64,000 nt of DNA, from contig JBBQUM010000004.1 in NCBI GenBank assembly GCA_038212445.1, forward strand, positions 1 to 64,000, in the 5' to 3' direction. Shown piece after piece: positions 9,301 through 16,507 of the stretch; position 1 is the stretch's first letter; the number at the start of each line of letters is the position of its first letter. The stretch is from TMP-7 sp038212445 (GTDB lineage: Bacteria; Acidobacteriota; Terriglobia; Bryobacterales; Bryobacteraceae). Made by a program: the position numbers and the translations under genes. The notes below the pieces were generated by a model, which made no database searches, was not told the origin of the DNA, and saw only the letters and a list, made by a program, of their open reading frames with translations.

Positions 9301-9729
9301 GACCTGTATGCCCTCAATGGTGGTGGAGCTGGCGGGGCTGGCGAGTTCGACCGTGGTGGAGGCTTCCTTGACCTCAACGGTTTCGGTGACCGCGCCAATT
9401 TGCATGTTGACGTTAATCTTCTTGTTATCAGAGACATTCAGAACGATGTCGGTCTGGTTGAATGTCTTGAACCCAGGAGCTTCCACTTTGAGTGCGTAGG
9501 AGCCGATGGGGATGAGCGGTGCGGAGTAGTTACCGTCTGCGTCGGTGGTCAGACTGCGGACCACCTGATTACGGTCGGTTATGGTCAGGGTGACCTTGGC
9601 GCCCGGAATCGAACGTCCGGTGCTGTCGAGTACGGTGCCCTGAAGAGTAGCTGAAACATCCTGGCCGTAGGTGACAATGCACACGATGAGCAGGATAGAA
9701 AGTATTACAAACTGATTAAAGACCCTCAT
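6355..9729 (-). CDS. TonB-dependent receptor, Oar-like, with carboxypeptidase-regulatory-like N-terminus
   Basis: The 1124-residue outer-membrane protein has a signal peptide (MRVFNQFVILSILLIVCIVT), then a CarboxypepD_reg/Cna-B-like domain (about 22-105, including LQGTVLDSTGRSIPGAKVTL), a plug domain (about 125-250, with YSINGQRNSANNWTLDGADN), and a very large beta-barrel that ends in the aromatic-terminated strand RRIQLALKLTF. Such Oar-like receptors are greatly expanded in Acidobacteria; their substrates are mostly unknown, often thought to be glycans or peptides. The upstream frame extension is dropped in favour of the ATG that begins the signal peptide. It is transcribed alone and divergently from the AAA+ cassette. 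Confidence 0.9.
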   Translation of the reverse strand: MRVFNQFVILSILLIVCIVTYGQDVSATLQGTVLDSTGRSIPGAKVTLTITDRNQVVRSLTTDADGNYSAPLIPIGSYALKVEAPGFKTFNQTDIVLNVSDNKKINVNMQIGAVTETVEVKEASTTVELASPASSTTIEGIQVRELSLGTRNYEQLVALMPGVSPNTTDELYVGVSSPAGTAATLPYSINGQRNSANNWTLDGADNVDRGSNLTLLNYPSIDAVDQFKVERSAYTADSGRAGGGQINVVTKSGTSRFHGSAYEFIRNNAFAANNWFNNANRVNVIDGKANVPPLRWNDFGFTIGGPVSFKGYNRDRNKTFFFFSQEWRKIITYATFQPTIPTSPMVQGTFTTPVCISFATTCQQTATQIPANLINPISQQYLKDIYSKFPLSATSSTGQFFLQRNLYNTRQELVRLDHSFSEKFSIWGRFIDDSIPTIEPGGLFTGSVIPNGATTSTNAPGRSYATHALYTIRPTLLNEAGFNFSRGAILSTPIGLTNKANNPDINVPEPFQNTQGVVPSLNFTGGSTVSGYGPYTEYNRNYNFFDQATWIHGPHTFRFGVTANRYQKTENAASGQGVFTFTNTGAPTGTTSFNQSFANFLLGNVATFTQPSMDVTPDLRAWQTEAFAQDDFKVTPHLSIYAGVRWSYFGQPSEVNGILSSFYGKTYSAANAPQISTANGNVIAGTGTNPFTNGIIVGGKNSPFGNAVGDSSWTNFAPRVGVTWDPIGDGKTAIRAGYGMFYDSGLFGVYEQSIFQNPPFVSNVTISNGPFNNISAGTPPGTVSTSYVRGTPAESTTPYSQQWSFSIQHQFPGQIVLDTSYIGSKGTHLLGIVDINQAYPGVALAAGLHAADGKTVFTTTDDPRINAVRPYLGFNAINTIQPAFDSNYHSLQVSAAKRFATGSTINLSYTWSRNMTDNASDRSNAPQNSYNWHEGEYGPATLDRTHIFTLNYVYKLPIFATAHGLTGAALRGWQVSGIFSAYTGSPFTVTTSSVDPAGLGLLGNSASSSRPDMICDPNANAPHTIAQWWNTSCFAAVPQGEVRPGNAGRGTIRGPGFWNFDTSLMKTFNLTERFHLQFRGETFNTLNHANPNGFGSANITSTLFGQVTTFRAPRRIQLALKLTF

Positions 9730-9848
9730 TGATTCTATTGGACCACAGCGCAAGGGTAGAACGTTTCTTTGTTTCACGGTTTCAAAACGGACGTGTTTAA
9801 GGCGAAATTGCAGCCGCAGCGGGCCGCCGGTCACTATATGCTGTATTC

Positions 9849-10679
9849 ATGACCGTTGACATTGAAGGCGTGTCGCTGCATCTGGCGCACCCGGATGAAC
9901 TGAACGTCACCTGGGTGGGGCAGGAAGAGGTGATGCGTCAACTGCTTGCGGCCTGGCTGGTGGTGGACGAGCTGGATTTGCCGATGAATCCGCGGCTGTT
10001 GGGGAAGCCTGGCGTGGGCAAGACCACCCTGGCGTACGCGGCTGCCAAGCGATTGGGACGAGACGTTTACATTCTCCAAGCCACCGTGGATACGCGGCCC
10101 GAGGATCTGCTGGTGACGCCGGTGATCGAGGGCGAGGCCAGTCTTCGCTACGTTGCCTCGCCGCTGGTGACAGCCATGCTGCGCGGCGGAGTGGTGATTC
10201 TGGACGAAGGAAACCGGATGAGCGAGAAGAGCTGGGCGAGTCTTGCGCCGCTGCTCGACAACCGGCGGTACGTCGAGTCGATTGTCACCGGGATCAAGAT
10301 CAAGGCGCATCCGCTGTTCCGGCTGGTGGCGACGATGAACGACGATGCGTCGACTTTCGATTTGCCGGAATATATCCACTCGCGCCTCCAACCGCAGATC
10401 CTGGTGGATTTCCCGGAGAGGCATGAGGAATTCGCGATCCTGAAGGAGAACCTGCCTTTCGGCGATGAGCAGATTCTGACCTACGTCACCGACTTCCTGC
10501 AGCAGGCGCACGCCGCCGACGAGCGTTACACGGTTCGCGATGGCATCAACGTGGCGCGGTTTGCGATGAAACTACAGAGCATCGACAACGACGGTGGACT
10601 CGCACGCCGCGACGCCCTGCGGATGTCGCTGCTACAGGTGCTGGGCGAAGAGGCCATGCGCTATGTCCCTCGCGGGTGA
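9849..10679 (+). CDS. MoxR/CbbQ-type AAA+ ATPase
   Basis: A 276-residue AAA+ protein of the AAA_5 (MoxR/CbbQ/NirQ) type. Visible motifs are a Walker A, GKPGVGKTT (about residues 54-62), a Walker B, GGVVILDEGNRM (about 114-125), and a sensor-1 region, FRLVATMND (about 157-165). A downstream segment, IHSRLQPQILVDFP, fits the arginine-finger region. Family members remodel or activate a partner protein, usually encoded next door and often with a von Willebrand domain. Here the partner candidate is the following gene, whose start overlaps this one by 17 bases; no VWA gene is present. The target is unknown. Confidence 0.85.
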   Translation: MTVDIEGVSLHLAHPDELNVTWVGQEEVMRQLLAAWLVVDELDLPMNPRLLGKPGVGKTTLAYAAAKRLGRDVYILQATVDTRPEDLLVTPVIEGEASLRYVASPLVTAMLRGGVVILDEGNRMSEKSWASLAPLLDNRRYVESIVTGIKIKAHPLFRLVATMNDDASTFDLPEYIHSRLQPQILVDFPERHEEFAILKENLPFGDEQILTYVTDFLQQAHAADERYTVRDGINVARFAMKLQSIDNDGGLARRDALRMSLLQVLGEEAMRYVPRG

Positions 10680-12477
10680 CGCGGGCAGCCTGCGTCGCGG
10701 GCGGTTCACCTATTTCCCGGTAGTCCCGGGAAGCCTGGAGTTCAGCATCGAACTGCGGCGGCGCATGCTTGAACAGAAGCCGGCTGTGGTAGCAGTGGAG
10801 TTGCCGGGCGGCCTGGAGGACGCATATCGCCGGGCGGTAGCGCGCCTGCCCGAAATCTCAGTGATCGTGTATCCGGATCCAGCGGACGACGAGCGGGGCA
10901 TTTACATTCCAGTGGAGCCGGCCGACCCGTTTACAGAGGCCGTCCGAACCGCAGTTGAGTTAGGGTCGGAGCTGATCTTCCTGGAGCCGGATCACGGGGA
11001 GCGTCCCCACCTGCCGGACAATTATCCCGACACCTACGCGGTTCGGCGTATGGGGATTGAACGTTACGTTGAGGCCTACCGGGTTTACCCTCAACCTCGC
11101 GACGAAGAGATCGCGGCGCACGCGGCTGGCATGGCGTGGAAACTGCAAGGCGCGGATCCGTTTGGGCAGGTATTCGCGATTGTCGGCTTGAACCTGGTGG
11201 ACCCGTTGCTTGACGCGATGGAGATTCCGCAGGACCCGCCGGAGAAACACGGTTTTCCCGATGTCCGGCTATTGAATCCGCATCCCGATTGCCTGGCGGA
11301 GATCACGCTCGAGTATCCATACCTCCAGCACCGCTACGAGTTCTTCCGCATTGATCAACGCGATGTTGACACTATCGACAAGCCGCGTGTGCAGTATGAA
11401 CTACTGCGGGAGGCAGAGGCCAAGTACTCCGAGAATACCGGCGAAAAGCTCGAATACTGGCATCGGCGGCTGCTGGCGAAGTACACGCGGAATCTAGCGT
11501 ACCTGGCGGGCGAGTTGACGTGCCGGGCGTTTGACCTGGCGGTGGCGGCGCGGTCGATCGTCGACGACAACTATGGATGGGAGGTCTGGCAAATGGCCGG
11601 GCGCTACCCGTCGCAGCACGAGACCAGCGAACTGGAGACGGTCAATCTGTCGGGTGACGAGATCTGGCTCAACACCAAACGGCTGAAGATCCGGCGCCGC
11701 CTGCCGCGCGCCAAGCAACGGCTCAAGCCGACGGGTTTGAAGGCGCGGAAGCGTGAGAAGACCGAGGGTGAGTGGGCCAAGCAGACCAACGGCAACGCCA
11801 TCTGCTCATACCCGCCAGAGGACCTGGTGGTGGAGGGATACGGTCGTTTTTTGAAGGCGAAGGCGAAGTCGATTCTTTCGGAAGAGCGTGCGCGGGTGGA
11901 GCCTTTCACGACGTCGATTCTCGATGGGATCGACTTGCGCGAGACCATTCGAAACTGGCACGACCGCAAGATCTATGTCCGTCAGCTTGACCGTCTGCAC
12001 GGTGAAGTGGGCGCGGTGGTGGTGATCTTTGACGAGGATCGCGAGGAGCGGTACAACTACCACACCACCTGGCTCGGGGAACATCAGAATGAGAGCGACA
12101 TGGCGTTCTACTCGACGCATCCGTTCGATCACATCGTGGGTCCGGGTATCGGGCGTGGCGAGTATGGCGGATTTCTGATGGTGCTACCGCCGCGGCGCAT
12201 GTACGATGTCTGGTCAGATGCGGACTACGAATTTGCGGAGTCAAAGCCGGAGCGGCTGCTGATGGCGGCGCTCGACTATTCAGTGGAGCGGTATGTGGTT
12301 TACGTAGCCGCTAAGCCTCCGCGCTCGATTTTCCGGTCGATCGCGTCGCAGGTGAACCGGAAAATCGTGTACATCCCGATTGGCCAGATGTCGCCGGCGA
12401 AGATCAAGAAGGTGCGCGTGGTGCATGTGCTGGACAGTTACGAGCGCAGGGAGTCGGCCAAGGATTTCATTTGGTAG
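10663..12477 (+). CDS. Uncharacterised 604-residue partner of the AAA+ ATPase
   Basis: I do not recognise this family. The start at MSLAGDAGSL overlaps the ATPase gene by 17 bases, so the two are probably translationally coupled. There is no signal peptide and no obvious membrane helix. The first 130 residues alternate hydrophobic strands and helices (EQKPAVVAVELPGGL, PEISVIVYPDP, GSELIFLEPDHG), faintly like the TraB/DUF5682-type fold found beside some MoxR ATPases; that likeness is only inference. The middle is basic (KRLKIRRRLPRAKQRLKP). The C-terminal third has conserved-looking blocks such as FDEDREERYNYHTTWLGEH and IVGPGIGRGEYGGFLMV. Confidence 0.75.
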   Translation: MSLAGDAGSLRRGRFTYFPVVPGSLEFSIELRRRMLEQKPAVVAVELPGGLEDAYRRAVARLPEISVIVYPDPADDERGIYIPVEPADPFTEAVRTAVELGSELIFLEPDHGERPHLPDNYPDTYAVRRMGIERYVEAYRVYPQPRDEEIAAHAAGMAWKLQGADPFGQVFAIVGLNLVDPLLDAMEIPQDPPEKHGFPDVRLLNPHPDCLAEITLEYPYLQHRYEFFRIDQRDVDTIDKPRVQYELLREAEAKYSENTGEKLEYWHRRLLAKYTRNLAYLAGELTCRAFDLAVAARSIVDDNYGWEVWQMAGRYPSQHETSELETVNLSGDEIWLNTKRLKIRRRLPRAKQRLKPTGLKARKREKTEGEWAKQTNGNAICSYPPEDLVVEGYGRFLKAKAKSILSEERARVEPFTTSILDGIDLRETIRNWHDRKIYVRQLDRLHGEVGAVVVIFDEDREERYNYHTTWLGEHQNESDMAFYSTHPFDHIVGPGIGRGEYGGFLMVLPPRRMYDVWSDADYEFAESKPERLLMAALDYSVERYVVYVAAKPPRSIFRSIASQVNRKIVYIPIGQMSPAKIKKVRVVHVLDSYERRESAKDFIW

Positions 12478-12481
12478 CGGA

Positions 12482-14521
12482 CTAGAATCGCTGCGTCCAC
12501 TTCGCGACGAAGGTCCGGCGAAGCGGCAGGCTCACAAAGGGACTCTCCGAGTAGGCTTCAATCACGCTACGGCCGGTGAGGTTCTGGGCCGAGATACTGA
12601 ACTCCATGTTCGCCTTGGGTCGCCATCCGACACGGGCATCGAGCAGCAGTACTCCCGGTAATTCGTTCGCGAGATTTCTCGAGCGTGCGCGACCCATGAG
12701 GTCCACTTGCAGGCGTCGTGTTAAGTCGAATTGCGACCTGAGAAGCGCCTGGTGACGGGAGCTTGCGGACAGAAAAAGCCAGGCGTAGAACTGGGTTGGG
12801 TCATTCGGAAACCAGGTTTTTTCGTTCAAATAGGAGTATGAGGGAATGAGCCGCCAAACTGGAGAAACCTGCCAGGTTAGGGAGGTTTCGCCGCCATAGG
12901 AACGGCCGGTCCCGGCGCTCTGCTGAGAAAGGACGATGCTAAAAACGGGTACCTGGCCGACAATTGTGATATTCGGCATCAGCGGCGCCTGAAGAATTCG
13001 CAGTTTGTCGTAGAAAGTCAGGAATACCGACGTTTCGCCCGACCAGCGTTTGCCTGGTTGAATCCGGTGACCTGCTTCGGCGGTTCTGGCCACCTCAGAC
13101 TTCGTGGATGTGCTTCCGCGTTCATCGACTTTCACCATCGCTGGGCCAATGAGAAAGGACCCGCCATCGCTGTTCATGTCGCGGTCAAAACGGCTAGGCA
13201 CACGCACAGCCCGCGATAATCCCAGCCACATCGATTGCCGGGAACTGGGAGTGTAGAGCAGACGAACGGCAGGTTGGAATTCGAAGCGTGTAAAGGAGGT
13301 GTAGTCAACTCGTACTCCGGCGGTAAGCAGTAAACGGTCAGGCTTCAGTTGAAACTCGTCTCTCAGCACCGCATCGCCGGCGCGATACGTCGCACGTGAG
13401 GGTTGGAAGCCGACAAAGCGTTGGGTGTTGGTTTCATCCCAATACTGCTGGAACCCTCCGCCCAAATAAAGTTCGTTGTATTCGCCGACCTGACGCCGGC
13501 GCTGGTAGTCGACGGTGAGGTTCTTGATGCTGCTTTGAACGAAGGGAAACCCCGCGTGCTCCCTGTAAAACGAAAACTGCAGACTGTCCTCAGCGTTGTG
13601 AGCGTTGGAATGCGTCCACCGGCCGAGGATAAATCCGCCATGGTCATTGGTTGAACCTCCGGCATAGTCGACCAAGCCCGGCAGGACAATTGGGAAAGCA
13701 AGGAACTCGCGGCGTTCGTCGTTATGGACCATGCCTTGAAGCATCACTTCGTCTTTGGCGGATAGCGAGAGGTCGACGCCGAAGCCGGCGCGAGCCGCCG
13801 TGGAACGGAGACTATCAATGGGACTGCTCTTAAAACGGTAGGTGGAGTCAAATAAGTTGATGCCGGAATGTCCGTTAGCCGGATTGCGGTCAGCGAACTC
13901 GCCCCAGATCTGGTAGGCGACCCGATCGCTGGGAGCGGCGGACCAGCGCGCCAGAACGGAGCCATGAACAATGTTGCCTGCGGAGGCGCTGATGGTGGTC
14001 CCCTTGGCGGCGCGGGAATGGGTGGTAATGATGTTGATGACACCATTCACGGCGTTTGGGCCCCACATGACTGCTCCCGGGCCGAGGACCACCTCAATCT
14101 GTTCGATCAGGTCGAGCGGAACGTCAATCGATTCCCACATAACGCCCGCAAACAATGGAGTGTAGAGTGAGCGGCCATCCACCATGACCAGGATCTTGTC
14201 CGCATAGAGGCGGCCCGCACCTCTCGCCGAAATGGACCAATAGCGACCGTCGATCTGCAGAACGGTGAGGCCGGGGACCCACTTGAGAGCCTCCGGGATG
14301 GACGTCGCGCCGGAGCGGCGAATATCTTCGGAAGTGAGTACGAAGACGGCGGCGCCGGTATTTGAGAGTTGCTGAGCTTTGCGTCCCACCGATGTCACTT
14401 GGATATGGAAAAGATCCTCGATGCTCAGGTTCTCCAAATCGGCGGTTGGCAGGCTCGAGGGCTGACAGAAGCCAAAAGTCGCTAGACAGGAGCAGATTCC
14501 GAGGTGCCGCCAAAAGCTCAT
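12482..14521 (-). CDS. TonB-dependent receptor (vitamin B12/iron-type, BtuB/Cir-like)
   Basis: Unlike the larger receptor nearby, this 679-residue protein has no carboxypeptidase-like extension. A signal peptide (MSFWRHLGICSCLATFGFC) leads to a TonB-box-like stretch, a plug domain (about residues 40-165, with VFVLTSEDIRRSGATSIPEA and VLGPGAVMWGPNAVNGVINI), then a 22-strand-type barrel ending in TFVAKWTQRF. The plug resembles those of ferric-siderophore and cobalamin receptors; the ligand cannot be read from the sequence. An in-frame ATG 51 bases upstream exists, but the chosen ATG has AAGG five bases ahead of it and opens the signal peptide. Convergent with the AAA+ cassette. Confidence 0.87.
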   Translation of the reverse strand: MSFWRHLGICSCLATFGFCQPSSLPTADLENLSIEDLFHIQVTSVGRKAQQLSNTGAAVFVLTSEDIRRSGATSIPEALKWVPGLTVLQIDGRYWSISARGAGRLYADKILVMVDGRSLYTPLFAGVMWESIDVPLDLIEQIEVVLGPGAVMWGPNAVNGVINIITTHSRAAKGTTISASAGNIVHGSVLARWSAAPSDRVAYQIWGEFADRNPANGHSGINLFDSTYRFKSSPIDSLRSTAARAGFGVDLSLSAKDEVMLQGMVHNDERREFLAFPIVLPGLVDYAGGSTNDHGGFILGRWTHSNAHNAEDSLQFSFYREHAGFPFVQSSIKNLTVDYQRRRQVGEYNELYLGGGFQQYWDETNTQRFVGFQPSRATYRAGDAVLRDEFQLKPDRLLLTAGVRVDYTSFTRFEFQPAVRLLYTPSSRQSMWLGLSRAVRVPSRFDRDMNSDGGSFLIGPAMVKVDERGSTSTKSEVARTAEAGHRIQPGKRWSGETSVFLTFYDKLRILQAPLMPNITIVGQVPVFSIVLSQQSAGTGRSYGGETSLTWQVSPVWRLIPSYSYLNEKTWFPNDPTQFYAWLFLSASSRHQALLRSQFDLTRRLQVDLMGRARSRNLANELPGVLLLDARVGWRPKANMEFSISAQNLTGRSVIEAYSESPFVSLPLRRTFVAKWTQRF

Positions 14522-14589
14522 AGGCACCTTATCGGCAAGCCAAGGCGGTTTCGCAGTTGTTGGCAAATACATGTTTTGTAAGGGATCGC

Positions 14590-14604
14590 GGACTGAATTA
14601 GTCC
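14590..14604. promoter_or_regulatory. Palindrome upstream of the second TonB receptor
   Basis: GGACTGAATTAGTCC is a five-base inverted repeat with a five-base spacer, about 70 bases ahead of the receptor start. It could be an operator for a dimeric regulator. No cobalamin riboswitch could be recognised here. The remaining stretch up to 14705 shows no gene. Confidence 0.25.
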
Positions 14605-14705
14605 TTTAAGGGTGGTTGGAATTCCGCTTTAGTCTGGCTAATCGTGCGTTGTGTATGTTAGTGCTCTTGTGATACGGCTTCGAGTTAATTACCTGTCACC
14701 CGCGA

Positions 14706-15073
14706 TTAGTGCGAATCGCGGCCGTGCAGGCGAACCATCAGCATACGCTCCCTGGTGACCACGCTTGCGGGTCCGTTGCATTCCTGCGCCGTGCCCAGCG
14801 TCCGGAGCGCCAGCGGGGTGATGTTCTCTGGAATCGCCGGATGGACCCGAAACAGAATGACGTCGCTCCGTTGAGCGGTTTTGCCGCTGGATTGCGAGTT
14901 GCCAGAAGTCGTTGTCGAGCGTCATTAGAACCCGGCCTCTTCCTCGCGAGATCCAGGAGTGCAGAGTCGCCCGTGCCGGGGGCCTGTGGTGGGTACGCAG
15001 GTTAGGGGTCGTGGCCAGCCTGCCTCAGTGCGCGACGACCGGTAGCGGGAAGTTCTCATCCGCGAGCAATCGC
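14706..15073 (-). pseudogene. Decayed DUF5615 (PIN-like) toxin gene
   Basis: This is a degenerate copy of the intact toxin gene about 900 bases to the right; the nucleotide sequences align along their whole length. The core LTLD(N/K)DFWQ(L/I)AIQR is still readable, but several small insertions and deletions break the frame and the start ATG has become AAG. It cannot make a full toxin. Confidence 0.75.
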
Positions 15074-15270
15074 TTTACACAGGCAGCGGGTCTCCCTTGT
15101 ACTCGTGCGCGAGGTGGCTCGCGTAGGACAGGCACGCGAGGATGTCATCGTGCGTCAACCCCGGGTAGTTGGAGAGGACGTCGGCCTCCGACTGTCCAGC
15201 GGCAAGCCAGTGCCTCGGACGACGGGTTTGCCCGCCTGGACCTCAGGATCGATCACGATGCGAAGTCTCG
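15074..15270 (-). pseudogene. Decayed DUF433 antitoxin gene
   Basis: This matches the intact antitoxin gene to the right over most of its length. A deletion of roughly 30 bases removes the segment that in the intact gene encodes about residues 23-34, and the sequence diverges at the expected start. Together with the toxin relic beside it, it is a dead duplicate of the whole module. Confidence 0.7.
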
Positions 15271-15325
15271 ACGGAAGGTAGGCCTCATGTGCCGATTCCC
15301 TTACTCACAGCATTGCCTGAGCACG

Positions 15326-15420
15326 CCAACGGCAATCGGCGGGAGGTTAGGAATGGAGATTCTGGCGGAGAGGGTGGGATTTGAACCCACGGTACCGGTT
15401 TAGGCCAGTACGACGGTTTA
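15326..15420. repeat. Left copy of 95-bp direct repeat (tRNA-Ser 3' end; att-like)
   Basis: Ninety-five bases match the region at the intact tRNA-Ser(GCU) gene with two mismatches. The last 58 bases are an exact copy of the tRNA's 3' part (CCA end, T arm, long variable arm, 3' side of the anticodon stem). After it the homology stops abruptly, so this is a tRNA fragment and not a working gene. This is what integration into a tRNA 3' end leaves at the far end of an island. Confidence 0.85.
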
Positions 15421-15557
15421 GGCAACCGGCGGGAAGCCATTCCGCTTCATTCTGGCTCTTTGGCCTTGTGCCCGTTGGTGCTAGACAGTAAGAGCCTTAA
15501 ATGCTGATGAGTGCCGGTTGACGATCAGTCGCTTTCGGCTGGTTATGGGAAATTTGA

Positions 15558-15577
15558 GTGGCAACTTGGTGGCAACT
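15558..15577. repeat. Direct repeat GTGGCAACT beside the left att copy
   Basis: Two copies of GTGGCAACT lie 11 bases apart (start to start), inside an approximately 190-base stretch between the left repeat and the toxin gene that otherwise shows nothing. Short direct repeats near an att site can be arm-type binding sites for tyrosine recombinases; here that is inference only. Confidence 0.35.
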
Positions 15578-15619
15578 GTTTGTGGACCTTGGGCGAGGTG
15601 TAGTGCTGTACACCCGCGA

Positions 15620-15991
15620 TCAGAGAGAATCGCGCCCCCGCAGGAGCACCATCAGCACGCGGTCCGGCGTGACGACGCTCGCGTGCCCGCTCCAGTCCTG
15701 CGTCGTGCCCAGCGTCCGTAGCACCAGCGGAGTGATGTTCTCCGGAATTGCCGGATGGACCCGAAAGAGAATCACGCCGCTCCGTTCTAGCGGTTTACGG
15801 CGCTGGATCGCGATCTGCCAGAAGTCCTTGTCGAGCGTCAGGAGGACCCGGCCATCCGCCTCGGCCAGATCCAGGAGTGCAAGGTCGCCCGTGCCGGGGG
15901 CATCCGCGCGTACCCAGGTCAGGTCGTGACCGGCCTGCCTCAGCACAGCGACAGCCGCCAGCGGGAAGTTCTCATCCGCGACCAATCGCAT
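15620..15991 (-). CDS. DUF5615 family PIN-like toxin
   Basis: The 123-residue product begins MRLVADENFP, the typical opening of DUF5615 proteins with the D-E-N acidic cluster of a PIN-like nuclease. A second acidic motif, LLTLDKDFWQIA, follows at about residues 48-59, and the fold ends in the usual SGVILFRV segment. PIN-like toxins are RNases held in check by a cognate antitoxin. Its ATG shares one base with the stop of the antitoxin gene (TGATG), so the pair is coupled. An upstream frame extension is rejected for that reason. Confidence 0.85.
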   Translation of the reverse strand: MRLVADENFPLAAVAVLRQAGHDLTWVRADAPGTGDLALLDLAEADGRVLLTLDKDFWQIAIQRRKPLERSGVILFRVHPAIPENITPLVLRTLGTTQDWSGHASVVTPDRVLMVLLRGRDSL

Positions 15992-16221
15992 CAGACAGGG
16001 AGTGGGTATGCCTTGTACTCGTGCGCGAGGTGGCTCGCGTAAGACAGGCACGCGAGGATGTCGTCGTGCGTCAACCCCGGGTAGTTGGAGAGGACATCGG
16101 TCTCCGACTGTCCAGCGGCGAGCAGGTCCAGGATGAACTCGGCAGCAAGCCGAGTGCCTCGGACGACTGGTTTGCCCGCCAAGACCCCAGGATCAATCAC
16201 GATGCGATCAGGCCACGACAT
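15991..16221 (-). CDS. DUF433 family antitoxin
   Basis: This 76-residue protein has the DUF433 pattern: an opening RIVIDPGVLAGKPVVRGTRL followed by a helix (AAEFILDLLAAG), the turn SNYPGLTHDDILACLSYA, and a short tail. DUF433 proteins carry a helix-turn-helix-like fold and are the usual antitoxins of DUF5615 toxins; they often repress their own promoter. It comes first in the operon. The start at MSWPDRIVID is preferred over an ATG 30 bases upstream. The 286 bases between its start and the divergent helicase gene show no other gene. Confidence 0.85.
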   Translation of the reverse strand: MSWPDRIVIDPGVLAGKPVVRGTRLAAEFILDLLAAGQSETDVLSNYPGLTHDDILACLSYASHLAHEYKAYPLPV

Positions 16222-16507
16222 GCCTTGATGATACCCCAGGGATGTCATCACGACCAGACACGAATTGAGAAGGTCCCGCGCAGGAAACGTAAGTCTCTCC
16301 CCTGTTCTTATCGGCGGCGAGTCGGCGCAACAGTGGTCAGGTTGGAACCTCCCATTGGGGCTTGGCTTTATCCGCAGACGCCGTGATTGTAGCCATCGAG
16401 GGACGTTGGTCTTATTTCACACATTATTATCCTAAATGCCTCTAGAATAAGCGGTACGAGATTATCGAAAACTCCATTGATTAGCGCTACAGGGATCGCC
16501 GCTTCCG

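Noticed and set aside
8329..9654. 441-codon open frame on the plus strand
   Set aside because: It is antisense to the TonB receptor and made of glycine/valine/alanine-rich sequence typical of a high-GC shadow frame.
14522..14705. Cobalamin riboswitch upstream of the smaller TonB receptor
   Set aside because: The conserved B12-box-like core could not be found; only a short palindrome is present.
15363..15420. A second tRNA-Ser gene
   Set aside because: Only the 3' 58 bases are present; the D arm and the 5' acceptor side are replaced by unrelated sequence. It is an att remnant.
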